Both the position numbers and the translations under genes were made by a program. Below, piece after piece: positions 51,628-60,165 of a stretch of 64,000 bases of DNA; position 1 is the stretch's first letter, and each line of letters begins with the position of its first letter. Under the pieces are notes generated by a model. It searched no databases and had not been told where the DNA came from. It was given only the letters and a program-made list of their open reading frames with translations. Location of the stretch: the NCBI GenBank assembly GCA_001602645.1, contig LUYE01000021.1:49865-113864 (forward strand), written 5' to 3'. This DNA is from Methanosarcinales archaeon Methan_01. GTDB taxonomy: Archaea; Halobacteriota; Methanosarcinia; Methanotrichales; Methanotrichaceae.

Positions 51628-51900
51628 ATGACCAATAAAAGAAACTTCGCGTTGAGAGACGCTGATGGGAACGAGATCGGCGTTTTCACGGGAAAACAGC
51701 CGAGACAGGCGGCTTTGAAGGCTGCAAACCGGGGATACACCGACATCAGGCTGCGGGAGAGGGGCACCAAGAAGGTCCACCTCTTCAAGGGCGAGAGGAA
51801 GCTGGTGGTGAAGCCCTCCAACGCCCCCGACTGGATGCCCAAGGAGATCTGGAAGCCGAACGTCAAGAAGGTCGGGATAGAGAAGCTGGACCAGATCTGA
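51628..51900 (+). CDS. mc1: chromosomal protein MC1
   Basis: The 90-residue basic protein is the non-histone chromosomal protein MC1 of Methanosarcina-related methanogens, which bends DNA sharply. It reads RNFALRDADGNEIGVFTGKQ, QAALKAANRG, IRLRERGTKKVHLFKG and PDWMPKEIWKPNVKK, close to the classical sequence, but with a shorter loop between the second and third strands. GAGGTATAAAA stands just before the ATG as ribosome-binding site. It is a lineage marker for this window. Confidence 0.95.
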   Translation: MTNKRNFALRDADGNEIGVFTGKQPRQAALKAANRGYTDIRLRERGTKKVHLFKGERKLVVKPSNAPDWMPKEIWKPNVKKVGIEKLDQI

Positions 51901-51930
51901 GTATCTCGTCCCCAGGGGTGATCTGACTGA

Positions 51931-52003
51931 CGCCCTCCGGATTTGGGAGGGCGCGCCGGCAGGCGGCTGGTCCGCCCGCCACATCTTCGCCCCCGTTTTT
52001 CCA
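51931..52003 (+). terminator. terminator after mc1
   Basis: CGCCCTCC (51931-51938) pairs with GGAGGGCG (51946-51953) around a seven-base loop. A second GC-rich inverted repeat follows at about 51960-51980, and a T5 run at about 51997-52001. It lies between convergent genes and may serve both. Confidence 0.5.
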
Positions 52004-52041
52004 TCGATAGGATGGGCCGTCCACTTTTCAGAGGATTCCTT

Positions 52042-52881
52042 CTAGGGCTTGCCGGCGTCGAGGCTGAGGAGGAGCCTTATCTCTCGCCCCTGATGATGTA
52101 CGGTGGTCCAGAAGACCTCCCTCGCCATCCCGAATATCTCGTACGCCCCGGTCCCCGACCCCTCCATCTCCACCCTCCGACCCACCTCCAGAAGCTCGGT
52201 GAACTCGGCGAAGAGGGGGTCGGTGAAGGTGTTCCTCCCGATCTGCTCTGCGTCGTCATCGTAGACGATCGTCCCATCCGGGAGCATGGCCCAGATCTTG
52301 GCGGCGTCTCCGGGCTGGCAGGGTGCTAGGGCATGGCCGAAGAGCTCCGTCGAGTTGGCGAGGACCGTCACCGCCCCGATCATCCTGCCCTCCTCATCGA
52401 AGACGGGGGAGGCGAAGTCCATGGCGGCGAAACCCTCGACGGACATTATATAGGCTAGCCCAGCGGGGCGCCGGGTGGAGAAGAGCGTCTGGATGTGCTC
52501 CTGGTCGTCGATCCTCTCTCCCACCACATACCGGTACTCCTCCGGCGCCACCTCCAGGATCGTCCCGTTGAGATCTATAGTTATGCAGTCTACAACCCAG
52601 GGTCCCAGCCCTGCCAGCTCCTCGAGGACCCTTCGAGCCTCCTCCCCCTCGATCCCCGTCTCAGAGAGGGCGAGGCTCGCCTCGAGGAGGGCAGTCTCTA
52701 TCTCCGTCAGCTCCGCGCCGACGGCGTCGGTTGCGAGGACGAGGCTCCAGATCAGGGCCCCGTCGATGGCCTCTCCTTTCGATCCTCCTTCGCCAGCGGC
52801 AGGGGCCAGGAGGAAGGCCAAGGCCATCCCCAACGCGGAGACTTTCAGAATTTTTTCATACCATATGCATCTAGTAGGCAT
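52042..52881 (-). CDS. exported cache-like sensor domain protein
   Basis: The 279-residue protein has a signal peptide (SALGMALAFLLAPAAGEGG). A helical stretch follows, then a PAS-like/dCache extracellular domain: VDCITIDLNGTILEVAPEEYRYVVGERIDDQEHIQ, FASPVFDEEGRMIGAVTVLAN and a second lobe with KIWAMLPDGTIVYDDDAEQIGRNTF. Such domains normally sit in front of a kinase or chemoreceptor, but here no membrane-crossing or signalling part follows. It could be a free binding protein that contacts a separate receptor. The longest start is used; internal ATGs exist near the signal peptide. Confidence 0.6.
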   Translation of the reverse strand: MPTRCIWYEKILKVSALGMALAFLLAPAAGEGGSKGEAIDGALIWSLVLATDAVGAELTEIETALLEASLALSETGIEGEEARRVLEELAGLGPWVVDCITIDLNGTILEVAPEEYRYVVGERIDDQEHIQTLFSTRRPAGLAYIMSVEGFAAMDFASPVFDEEGRMIGAVTVLANSTELFGHALAPCQPGDAAKIWAMLPDGTIVYDDDAEQIGRNTFTDPLFAEFTELLEVGRRVEMEGSGTGAYEIFGMAREVFWTTVHHQGREIRLLLSLDAGKP

Positions 52882-52984
52882 CGTGGCATCACCAGATAAT
52901 GGACGATGTTTCTCTCCGGGAGGATTTACCTTTTTCCTCCTATGAAGCTTCAGGGCCGAGAGTCGGCTCGGCGATCCCAGGTGA

Positions 52985-53019
52985 AATAAATAAAAGAAAA
53001 GAAAGAAGAGAGAGAAGGT
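52985..53019 (-). terminator. T-rich terminator after the L11-L12 operon
   Basis: Directly after the L12 stop the minus strand is a pyrimidine-rich tract with several short T-runs over about 35 bases. This is the usual style of archaeal terminators after ribosomal operons. No hairpin is needed or seen. Confidence 0.4.
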
Positions 53020-53334
53020 TCAGCCGAAGAGGGCTCCGAGGCCCTCGATTCCGCTCTCCTCTGCCTCTTCCTTGTCTTCCTCAGCCTCCTCAGCTGCGGG
53101 AGCCTTCCCAGAGGTGGCGGAAGCTGCTGCTGCCGCGGGGGCGGCGGCGACGGCCACGCTGGGGGCCTTGGAGAGGATCTCCTCGATGTTCACGCCCTCG
53201 AGGGCGGAGACGAGGGCCTTGATCCTCACCTCGTCGGCAGCGACGCCGGCGGCGCTGAGTATAGTCTTTATGCCCTCCTCGGACACATCTTTACCAGAGC
53301 TGTGAAGCAGTAATGCTGCATATACGTATTCCAT
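53020..53334 (-). CDS. rpl12: ribosomal protein L12 (P1)
   Basis: The 104-residue acidic stalk protein has the archaeal N-terminal dimerisation part [20 protein letters not shown], an Ala-rich hinge and the C-terminal [10 protein letters not shown] that contacts the factor-binding G domains. The ATG at 53334 was chosen because GAGGTTGAT precedes it and the family starts with MEYVYAAL. It lies 23 bases after the L10 gene. Confidence 0.94.
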   Translation of the reverse strand: MEYVYAALLLHSSGKDVSEEGIKTILSAAGVAADEVRIKALVSALEGVNIEEILSKAPSVAVAAAPAAAAASATSGKAPAAEEAEEDKEEAEESGIEGLGALFG

Positions 53335-53357
53335 CTTTATCAACCTCTTCTTCTCGA

Positions 53358-54338
53358 TCAACCAAACAGGGCAGAAAGTCCGCCAAGTCCGGCCTCTTCA
53401 TTCTCTTCCTTCTCGGCCTCTTCGGCCTTCTCCTCTCCCGTCTCCGCCGGCGCTCCGGCGGCTGGCGCCTCTGCCGGCCCGCCTTCGACCAGGTTTGTCA
53501 GCACTGACGCATCCGCAGCCGCCTTGGCCAGGAGAGCCTCCATCATCCCGGGAACGGGGATGGCGCACTCTAAGACCAGGTTTCTGGCCTTTGAGGCCGC
53601 CCTCTGGAGGATGGGGGCTATGGTAGTCGGCGTGGCGTAGCCGATCTCCACCGCCAGGCCCAGAGCTTGGGCCGATGCGGTGCTCATCTGGGCCAGGATG
53701 GCATCGACGTCGATGGCGAGATCTTCAGACTTATAGACGAGACCTCCCTCATATACGGCTAGAAGCTCAAGCCCCACCTTCCTCGGGAAGATCTCCATCA
53801 GGGACAGAACCTCTGCCAGCTGGGCCGATACGGTCTCACCCTCCTCGACGATCACCTTCGTCTCGTTGATGACCACTTTGCCGCTCTTTATGGCGGCGGG
53901 AATTCCAGCGGTCTGGAGCTTCCCCACCATCGGACCGGGAGAGAATGAGGTCTCGCCCTTCTCGATCACGATGTCTGTGGGGGCCTTGCCGCCGGCCTTT
54001 ATCGGCATCGGCTGCTTCTTCTCCTCCAGCATCTTGTAGAGCCTGAAGGGATTTACGTCGGTGAATATGAAGGCCGTCTGGCGGTCGATCTCGTCGGCCA
54101 GGGGCAGGATCTCCCCAGAGCATTTCTCAATCGCCCGGCGAGCGATGTTGTTCCTGACCATCTTGATGGTGGCCCCATCCCTCAGCTGAGTTCTAAGATC
54201 CTGGAGCTGCTTTGCTGGGATATCCGTCAACCCCACCAGGGCCACGACGGGGGAGTTTTGGATCCTCTCAACCAGATCCTCGACCTCTGCGATCTTCCAC
54301 TCTGGGACGTGCTCGGTATGGCGTACCTGGACGGACAT
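53358..54338 (-). CDS. rpl10: ribosomal protein L10 (P0)
   Basis: The 326-residue stalk base protein binds 23S rRNA by its N-terminal domain ([33 protein letters not shown]). It carries L12 dimers on C-terminal helices and ends with the acidic tail [10 protein letters not shown] like that of L12. It starts one base after the L1 stop; GGTGATCTGAA lies in front of the ATG. Confidence 0.94.
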   Translation of the reverse strand: MSVQVRHTEHVPEWKIAEVEDLVERIQNSPVVALVGLTDIPAKQLQDLRTQLRDGATIKMVRNNIARRAIEKCSGEILPLADEIDRQTAFIFTDVNPFRLYKMLEEKKQPMPIKAGGKAPTDIVIEKGETSFSPGPMVGKLQTAGIPAAIKSGKVVINETKVIVEEGETVSAQLAEVLSLMEIFPRKVGLELLAVYEGGLVYKSEDLAIDVDAILAQMSTASAQALGLAVEIGYATPTTIAPILQRAASKARNLVLECAIPVPGMMEALLAKAAADASVLTNLVEGGPAEAPAAGAPAETGEEKAEEAEKEENEEAGLGGLSALFG

Positions 54339-54339
54339 T

Positions 54340-54978
54340 TCAGATCACCTTTATCGCTGGACCCATGGTAGTCTTGATGTATACGGACTTGAGGTTCTGC
54401 TTTCCGTCCTTTAAGGCCTGCTCGAGCTTGGTCGTAACCGCCTCTACGTTCTCCGCGATCTTCTGGGCTTCCATGTCCCTGGAGCCTACCGCCATGTGGA
54501 AGGTGAGCCGGTCCCTGGACCTAACCCTCACCAGGTTTTTCTGTCTTTTTATTATCGGGGTGACGTCCACGTTCGGTGGCAGGGGCAGCGGCATCTTCCC
54601 CCTCTTTCCGAGGATGGGGCCCAGCTTTTTGCCGATCGTCGGCATGAGGCTAGTCTCGGCGATGAAGTAGGTGTACTCGTCGGCTATCTTCCTCGCCCGC
54701 TTCTTGTCGTCGCCCAGCTCGGAGAGCTCGTCGGGAGATATCACCAGGTCCGCCCCAGCCCGCTGAGCCAGAAGAGCAGTCTCGCCGCTGGCGAATACCG
54801 CGATCTTTGCGGCCCTGCCTCGGCCGTGGGGCAGGATGATCTCCTCGTCCACCCTGTTGGCCGGCAGGCTCATATCGATATTGTGCAGGTTGATCGCCAG
54901 ATCGACGCTCTCGTTGAACCTCCTCTCGGGAGCCTCGGAGATCGCCTTTCTGACGGCATCTTCTATCGTCTTGTTCAT
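54340..54978 (-). CDS. rpl1: ribosomal protein L1
   Basis: The 212-residue protein matches archaeal L1: FNESVDLAINLHNIDMSLPANRVDEE, LPHGRGRAAKIAVFA and the LGKRGKMPLPLPPNVD loop. It forms the mobile L1 stalk of the large subunit. In Methanococcus L1 represses its own operon by binding the mRNA; here a short hairpin lies in the leader right before the ribosome-binding site (54989-55016). TTATTATAG at about 55058-55066 on the minus strand may be a promoter of its own. Confidence 0.94.
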   Translation of the reverse strand: MNKTIEDAVRKAISEAPERRFNESVDLAINLHNIDMSLPANRVDEEIILPHGRGRAAKIAVFASGETALLAQRAGADLVISPDELSELGDDKKRARKIADEYTYFIAETSLMPTIGKKLGPILGKRGKMPLPLPPNVDVTPIIKRQKNLVRVRSRDRLTFHMAVGSRDMEAQKIAENVEAVTTKLEQALKDGKQNLKSVYIKTTMGPAIKVI

Positions 54979-54988
54979 CTCAATCCTC

Positions 54989-55016
54989 CGTAGTCCACGA
55001 CTTGCGGTCTACTACG
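54989..55016 (-). promoter_or_regulatory. leader hairpin before rpl1
   Basis: In the transcript CGUAGU pairs with ACUACG across 16 bases that could add a CC/GG pair with an asymmetric AGA bulge. The stem ends just before AGGAUUGAG, the likely ribosome-binding site of rpl1. It could be a feedback site for L1, but it has not been matched to the L1 consensus. Confidence 0.35.
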
Positions 55017-55072
55017 GCGTCTCAAAAAGAGAGTCCTGATCTCGTCTGTAATCCTCTATAATAAGTTTTCGT

Positions 55073-55543
55073 CTATGCGAGGATTTCGTCGAACCTTCCC
55101 TCGTCGACCGCCGCCTGGGCCTCCTTTCGGGGCATACCCTCGACGGTGATGCCCATGCTCCCGCAGGTCCCGATGACCTCCTTCGCGGCGCTCTTGAGGG
55201 AGACGGAGAGCAGGTTCTTCCTTTTGATTCCTGCGACTTTGACCACCTGATCCATGGTCAGGTTCCCAACGATCTGGAGGGCGTTGCCGGATCCCTTCTC
55301 CAGCCCCACCTCTTTGAGGACCAGCGCCGAGGTTGGAGGGGTTCCCACATCCACCTGGTAGTCGGTCCTGCTTCTGACCGTCACCTTGACCGGGACCTGC
55401 ATCCCGTTCAAATCCGCAGTCGCCTCATTTATCTTCTTCACCACATCTGCAACGTTAACGCCTAGAGGTCCCAGGGCGGGGCCCAGGGGGGGTCCTGCGC
55501 TGGCCTTTCCACCGGGCACCAACACTTCGACAAAACTGGCCAA
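55073..55543 (-). CDS. rpl11: ribosomal protein L11
   Basis: The 156-residue protein matches archaeal L11: VEVLVPGGKASAGPPLGPALGPLGVN at the start, the KVTVRSRTDYQVDVGTPPTSAL strand pair, and the C-terminal rRNA-binding domain with VKVAGIKRKNLLS and GTCGSMGITVEG. The TTG at 55543 was chosen because it gives the family start MASFVEVLVPGGK and has GAGGTG in front; a GTG at 55552 overlaps that site. It starts six bases after the nusG stop. Confidence 0.94.
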   Translation of the reverse strand: MASFVEVLVPGGKASAGPPLGPALGPLGVNVADVVKKINEATADLNGMQVPVKVTVRSRTDYQVDVGTPPTSALVLKEVGLEKGSGNALQIVGNLTMDQVVKVAGIKRKNLLSVSLKSAAKEVIGTCGSMGITVEGMPRKEAQAAVDEGRFDEILA

Positions 55544-55548
55544 GAAAT

Positions 55549-56010
55549 TCACCTCTGAATCTCATCTTTGCTGAGCACGCGCACGTGGTCACCCCTCACA
55601 GTGATGGGGATGGGCACCATCGCCTCGAAGAGCTCTACAGTGATCTCCTCCTTCCCGATGTCTACCCTCTTGACCCTTGCCATCTCGCCCTTGAAAGGTC
55701 CCGAGATCAGCTCCACGATGGCACCTTCGTTGATTCCGACCACCGCGGGCTTGGGAGTCAGAAAATGCTCCACTTCGCCGAAGCTGGAAGCCCCCTTTAT
55801 GACGGTGCGGGCGTGAGGTACCCCCTGGATCGCCTCCTCGACGATCTCCGGTGCCTTCGCCTCGACGAGGACGTAGCCCTTGAGGACGTCGGGAACCAGA
55901 AGCGCTGTGATGTCGTACTTCTCCTTCCGCGCCAGCTGGGCGATGAGGTTTGCCACAGACCGCTCCTGATTTGCGGTGGTCTTAACTACGAATATGCTGG
56001 TCTCGGCCAT
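55549..56010 (-). CDS. spt5: transcription elongation factor Spt5 (NusG)
   Basis: The 153-residue protein has the archaeal NusG/Spt5 layout. The NGN domain ([37 protein letters not shown]) binds the RNA polymerase clamp. A KOW domain follows ([21 protein letters not shown]). The usual archaeal neighbour SecE is not found upstream. A TATA box about 28 bases before the ATG, with no ribosome-binding site, points to a leaderless transcript that may continue into L11. Confidence 0.94.
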   Translation of the reverse strand: MAETSIFVVKTTANQERSVANLIAQLARKEKYDITALLVPDVLKGYVLVEAKAPEIVEEAIQGVPHARTVIKGASSFGEVEHFLTPKPAVVGINEGAIVELISGPFKGEMARVKRVDIGKEEITVELFEAMVPIPITVRGDHVRVLSKDEIQR

Positions 56011-56031
56011 TCAGACGGAAGACAGTCGAAC

Positions 56032-56043
56032 CGTATATTTATA
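56032..56043 (-). promoter_or_regulatory. TATA box of the nusG operon
   Basis: CTATAAATATAC on the minus strand is a near-ideal archaeal TATA box centred about 28 bases before the nusG ATG. Transcription should start at or one or two bases from the start codon. Confidence 0.65.
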
Positions 56044-56251
56044 GGTTTTCAGCCAGCATCGATGCATCCTATGCCTCGTTATCGAATCCAGGGGAGCGAC
56101 CGGGCGGCCTGGGTTCCAGGGGGGAAAAGGCCTCCACCGATACGATCTCTGCCCACTGGGGACGGTCGCCGGAGGGGCCCATGGCCCGAAATGTTCATAT
56201 AGAAGTTTAAACACCTCGCAAGCCATCAGATCAACAGGAGGAAGAACAAAG

Positions 56252-57895
56252 ATGGCAGGACTAGGGGGAACCCCAGTACTCATACTGAGAGAGGGCAGTC
56301 AGAGGACTGCTGGCCGTGAGGCGCAGAAGTCGAACATCATGGCCGCCAAAGCCGTGGCGACCGCCGTCAGGACCACCCTCGGCCCCAAGGGGATGGACAA
56401 GATGCTCGTTGACACCCTCGGCGATGTGGTCATAACCAACGATGGAGTAACCATCCTCAAGGAGATGGATATAGAGCACCCGGCGGCGAAGATGATGGTC
56501 GAGATCGCCAAGACCCAGGACGACGAGGTAGGCGACGGCACCACCACCGCTGTGGTCCTCGCGGGCGAGCTCCTCAAGAAGGCCGAAGAGCTGCTGGACC
56601 AGGAGATCCATCCCACCGTCATAGCTGCAGGATACAGGGCAGCCGCCGAGAAGGCGATGGAGATCCTGAAGGATATGGCGATCAAGGTATCCCCCAACGA
56701 CGACGAGCTTCTGAAGAAGATTGCCATCACGGCCATGACCGGCAAGGGCTCCGGCGTCGCTCGAAGCGAGCTGGCGGAGCTATCCGTAAAGGCGGTCAAG
56801 GCGATCGTCGACGAGGACGGGACCGTGGACGTCGATAACATCACCGTCGAGAAGAAGGTCGGCGGCGGGATCACCGACTCTCAGCTCGTCTACGGCATGG
56901 TCATCGACAAAGAAAGGCTCCACCCCAACATGCCCAAGAAGGTGAAGGACGCCAAGATCGCCCTCCTGAATACGGCGATCGAGATCGAGAAGACCGAGGT
57001 CGACGCCAAGATCGAGATCACCTCTCCCGACCAGCTCCAGGCCTTCCTCGACCAGGAGGAGACGATGCTGAAGGATATGGTCAACAAGATCGTCAGCACC
57101 GGAGCGAACGTCGTCTTCTGCCAGAAGGGGATCGACGACCTCGCCCAGCACTTCCTGGCGAAGGCCGGAGTCTACACCATCCGCAGGATCAAGAAGAGCG
57201 ACATGGAGAAGCTGGCCCGGGCCACCGGAGGGAGGATCGTTACCAGCATCCACGACCTCGCGGAGAGCGAGCTCGGCCGCGCGGGCCTCGTTGAGGAGAA
57301 GAAGATCGCCGGCGACGACATGACCTTCGTCGTGGAGTGCGAGAACCCCAAGTCCGTATCGATCATCCTCAGGGGCGGGACCGAGCACGTCGTCGATGAG
57401 CTGGACAGGGCCATGGAAGACGCCCTCAGGGTCGTCGGAGTATCCCTCGAGGACTCGATGCTGATGCCCGGCGGCGGCGCTCCCGAGATCGAGCTGGCCC
57501 TCAGGCTGAGAGAGTATGCTGCCACCGTCGGCGGAAGAGAGCAGCTCGCCATCGAGGCCTTCGCCGAGGCCCTGGAGATCATACCCAAGACCCTCGCCGA
57601 GAATGCCGGCTTCGACCAGATCGATACCCTGGTGGCCCTTCGAAGCAGCCACGAGAAGGGGGTGAAGTCCGCAGGCCTAGACATGGAGGCCGGAACGCCC
57701 GTGGATATGCAGCAGAAGGGAGTCCTAGAGCCGATGAGGGTGAAGACCCAAGCGATCAACTCCGCAGCCGAGTCCGCGGTCATGATCCTCAGGATCGATG
57801 ACGTCATCGCCTCCAAGTCCGGTGGTCCGGGCGGCGAAGGCGGCATGCCCGGCGGCATGGGCGGAGGCATGGGCGACATGGGAGAGGACTTCTAA
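56252..57895 (+). CDS. thsA: thermosome (group II chaperonin) subunit
   Basis: The 547-residue protein is a group II chaperonin subunit. It shows [12 protein letters not shown] near the start, the ATP-site motif [31 protein letters not shown], and the closing [17 protein letters not shown] with a Gly/Met-rich C-terminal tail. It forms eight-membered double rings that fold proteins received from prefoldin. The ATG follows AGGAGGAAG. The gene is divergent from nusG. Confidence 0.95.
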   Translation: MAGLGGTPVLILREGSQRTAGREAQKSNIMAAKAVATAVRTTLGPKGMDKMLVDTLGDVVITNDGVTILKEMDIEHPAAKMMVEIAKTQDDEVGDGTTTAVVLAGELLKKAEELLDQEIHPTVIAAGYRAAAEKAMEILKDMAIKVSPNDDELLKKIAITAMTGKGSGVARSELAELSVKAVKAIVDEDGTVDVDNITVEKKVGGGITDSQLVYGMVIDKERLHPNMPKKVKDAKIALLNTAIEIEKTEVDAKIEITSPDQLQAFLDQEETMLKDMVNKIVSTGANVVFCQKGIDDLAQHFLAKAGVYTIRRIKKSDMEKLARATGGRIVTSIHDLAESELGRAGLVEEKKIAGDDMTFVVECENPKSVSIILRGGTEHVVDELDRAMEDALRVVGVSLEDSMLMPGGGAPEIELALRLREYAATVGGREQLAIEAFAEALEIIPKTLAENAGFDQIDTLVALRSSHEKGVKSAGLDMEAGTPVDMQQKGVLEPMRVKTQAINSAAESAVMILRIDDVIASKSGGPGGEGGMPGGMGGGMGDMGEDF

Positions 57896-57912
57896 AGTCC
57901 CTCCCAGAACCG

Positions 57913-57920
57913 TTTTTTTT
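57913..57920 (+). terminator. T8 terminator after the thermosome gene
   Basis: Eight T residues follow 17 bases after the stop codon, between convergent genes. This is typical for archaeal termination. Confidence 0.5.
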
Positions 57921-57941
57921 CTCAGAGATGCGGCCTATTTC

Positions 57942-60113
57942 TTAAAACCCTTTGCAGGCTCTCGTCGCTTCCCCCTCTTCCATGGCTGGTCTGTAGAACT
58001 TCTCGGTATACTCCTTCACCATCCTCCTGGAGGTGAAGCTGGGGCCTGTGACCTTGATCGCCTCCTTCATCACCCTGACCCAACCCCTGGGGACGCCTTT
58101 GTCGTCCACCCTGTAGTATAGAGGTATGACATCGTTCTCCAGGATCTGGTAGATCATCTCTGCATCCCGATCGTCCTTCAGGTCGTCGCTCGGACCCTCC
58201 GCCCCGTCGAAGCCCCACCCGTTCTTGCCGTTGTAGCCCTCCACCCACCAGCCGTCGAAGACGCTGAGCTGGGGGACGCCGTTGAGGGACGCCTTCATCC
58301 CGCTCGTCCCCGAGGCCTCCATGGGGGGGCGAGGGTTGTTCACCCAGACGTCGACGCCGTGGACCAGATACTGGGCGAGGTACTGGTCGTAGTCCTCGAC
58401 GAAGGCTATCCTCCCCTCGAAGCTCTTGTCGGCAGCGGCCTTGAAGACCTGCTGGAGGAGGAGCTTGGACTGCTGGTCGTCGGGGTGGGCCTTCCCTGCG
58501 AAGATTATCTGGACAGGCCTCTGATGGTTTGTCAGGATATTTCGGAGCCTTTCGGGGTCTCGCAGTAGGAGGGTCGCCCTCTTGTAGGAGGCGAACCTCC
58601 GGGCGAAGCCCAAGGTCAGGGCTTGGGGGTCGAGAAGGGTTCCAAAGGCCATGATAGTCCTGGAGTCGGACTCGGGATCCCTCCACTTCTCCCTCGCCCG
58701 ATCCTTTATCTTGTTTATCAGAGACCTCTTCATCCTGAGGTGCTCCGCCCAGAGGAGGTCGTCGGGGATCTCGTCCAGAAGCTCCCATATCAGGGGGTTG
58801 TCGTGCTTTTCAAGCCAGTCGCGGCCGAGGTATTGGTTGAAGATCATGTTGCCGAGCCGCCGATCGATCCAGGTGGGGACGTGAATGCCGTTGGTGACGT
58901 GATCTATCGGGACCTCTTCAGCAGGCAGGTCGGGCCAGAGGTGGTGCCACATATGCCTCGTCACCTCCCGGTGTCTCAGGCTCACGCAGTTGCGGTGGCT
59001 GGATGATCGGAGGGCAAAGGCGGTCATGTTGAAGCCGCTGGCGGGGTCCCGGGGATCGAGCCCCAGCCGGAAGAGATCGTCAAGGCTTATCCCGAGGTTT
59101 CGGAGGTATGGACCGAAGTACTTGTCCATCAGAGATAGGGGGAACTTGTCGTGGCCTGCGGGCACGGGGGTATGGGTGGTGAATACCGTAGTCCTCATCA
59201 CCACATCTGCCGCCTCGTCGAAGCTCAATCCCCTCTCGCGTTCCTCCCGGATCCGCTCCAGGGTGGCGAAGGCCGGATGCCCCTCGTTCAGGTGGATGAC
59301 GGAGGGGCTGATTCCGAGGGCTCTCAGAACCCTGACCCCCCCTATTCCCAGGACGATCTCCTGCCTCAGCCTCTGCTCGGAGTCGCCGGTGTAGAGCCGA
59401 TCGGATATGCTCCGGTTCCAGGGGTCGTTGGCGTCGACGGCCGTGTCCATCAGGTAGAGGTCGGTTCTGCCCACCTGGACCTTCCAGACCTCGACGAAGA
59501 TCTCGCCGTCCAATAGGGGTATACCTACCAGGAGAGTCTCGCCGTTGTCATCCCGGAGCCTTCGGATCGGGGCGTTCTCTCGGTCGAACTTCTCGCAGGC
59601 CCCAGCCTGCCAGCCGTCGGGGGTGACCCTCTGGAGGAGGTACCCCTGGGGGTACATGAACCCGACCCCCACGGCGGGAACTCCCAGATCGCTGCACTCT
59701 TTGAGGTAGTCTCCGGCGAGAAAACCCAGGCCTCCTGCATAGACGGGAAGGGCGTGGTGGAGGCCGTACTCGGCGGAGAAGTAGGCGATGGTCCTATCCC
59801 TCGGATCTGCTATGGTGGTGCAAAACCAGCCGCTTGCAGGGTCCATGTCCCCCTCGAACCGGGCCATGACGGCGTCGTAGTACCTGAGAAAACGAGGGTC
59901 GAGGGAGGCGAGCTTGAGAACACCGCCGTCCAGCTCGTGCATCATCTTTACGGGGTTGTGGCCGCTTCGGCTCCAGGCGGCGCGTCCGCCCAGCATTATG
60001 AATAGCTCCCTCCCCTCAGGATGCCAGGTCCACCATAGGTTGTAGGCGAGGTCGCCGAGCTTTGCGATCCTCGCTGGCAAGTTCGTAAATTTATCCCTTG
60101 GTCTGTAGTGCAT
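57942..60113 (-). CDS. glgP: alpha-glucan phosphorylase
   Basis: The 723-residue protein matches the short alpha-glucan phosphorylase family. The N-terminal part (LAYNLWWTWHPEGRELF, YFSAEYGLHHALPVYAGGLGFLAGDYLK) and the pyridoxal-phosphate region near the C-terminus (VNNPRPPMEASGTSGMKASLNGVPQLSVFDGWW) are clear, and the Lys that holds PLP lies in GTSGMKA. It releases glucose-1-phosphate from glycogen or maltodextrin. The ATG at 60113 is preceded by GGAAGGAT. The gene is convergent with the thermosome gene. Confidence 0.92.
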   Translation of the reverse strand: MHYRPRDKFTNLPARIAKLGDLAYNLWWTWHPEGRELFIMLGGRAAWSRSGHNPVKMMHELDGGVLKLASLDPRFLRYYDAVMARFEGDMDPASGWFCTTIADPRDRTIAYFSAEYGLHHALPVYAGGLGFLAGDYLKECSDLGVPAVGVGFMYPQGYLLQRVTPDGWQAGACEKFDRENAPIRRLRDDNGETLLVGIPLLDGEIFVEVWKVQVGRTDLYLMDTAVDANDPWNRSISDRLYTGDSEQRLRQEIVLGIGGVRVLRALGISPSVIHLNEGHPAFATLERIREERERGLSFDEAADVVMRTTVFTTHTPVPAGHDKFPLSLMDKYFGPYLRNLGISLDDLFRLGLDPRDPASGFNMTAFALRSSSHRNCVSLRHREVTRHMWHHLWPDLPAEEVPIDHVTNGIHVPTWIDRRLGNMIFNQYLGRDWLEKHDNPLIWELLDEIPDDLLWAEHLRMKRSLINKIKDRAREKWRDPESDSRTIMAFGTLLDPQALTLGFARRFASYKRATLLLRDPERLRNILTNHQRPVQIIFAGKAHPDDQQSKLLLQQVFKAAADKSFEGRIAFVEDYDQYLAQYLVHGVDVWVNNPRPPMEASGTSGMKASLNGVPQLSVFDGWWVEGYNGKNGWGFDGAEGPSDDLKDDRDAEMIYQILENDVIPLYYRVDDKGVPRGWVRVMKEAIKVTGPSFTSRRMVKEYTEKFYRPAMEEGEATRACKGF

Positions 60114-60165
60114 GATATATCCTTCCCATCACCGCTCACTCCGCCACCATGGGGCTAGGATGATT

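Noticed and set aside
56011..56283. 90-codon minus-strand ORF before nusG as a possible SecE
   Set aside because: The translation is Pro/Trp-rich with no membrane helix and it overlaps the nusG TATA box and the thermosome start, so it is a chance frame.
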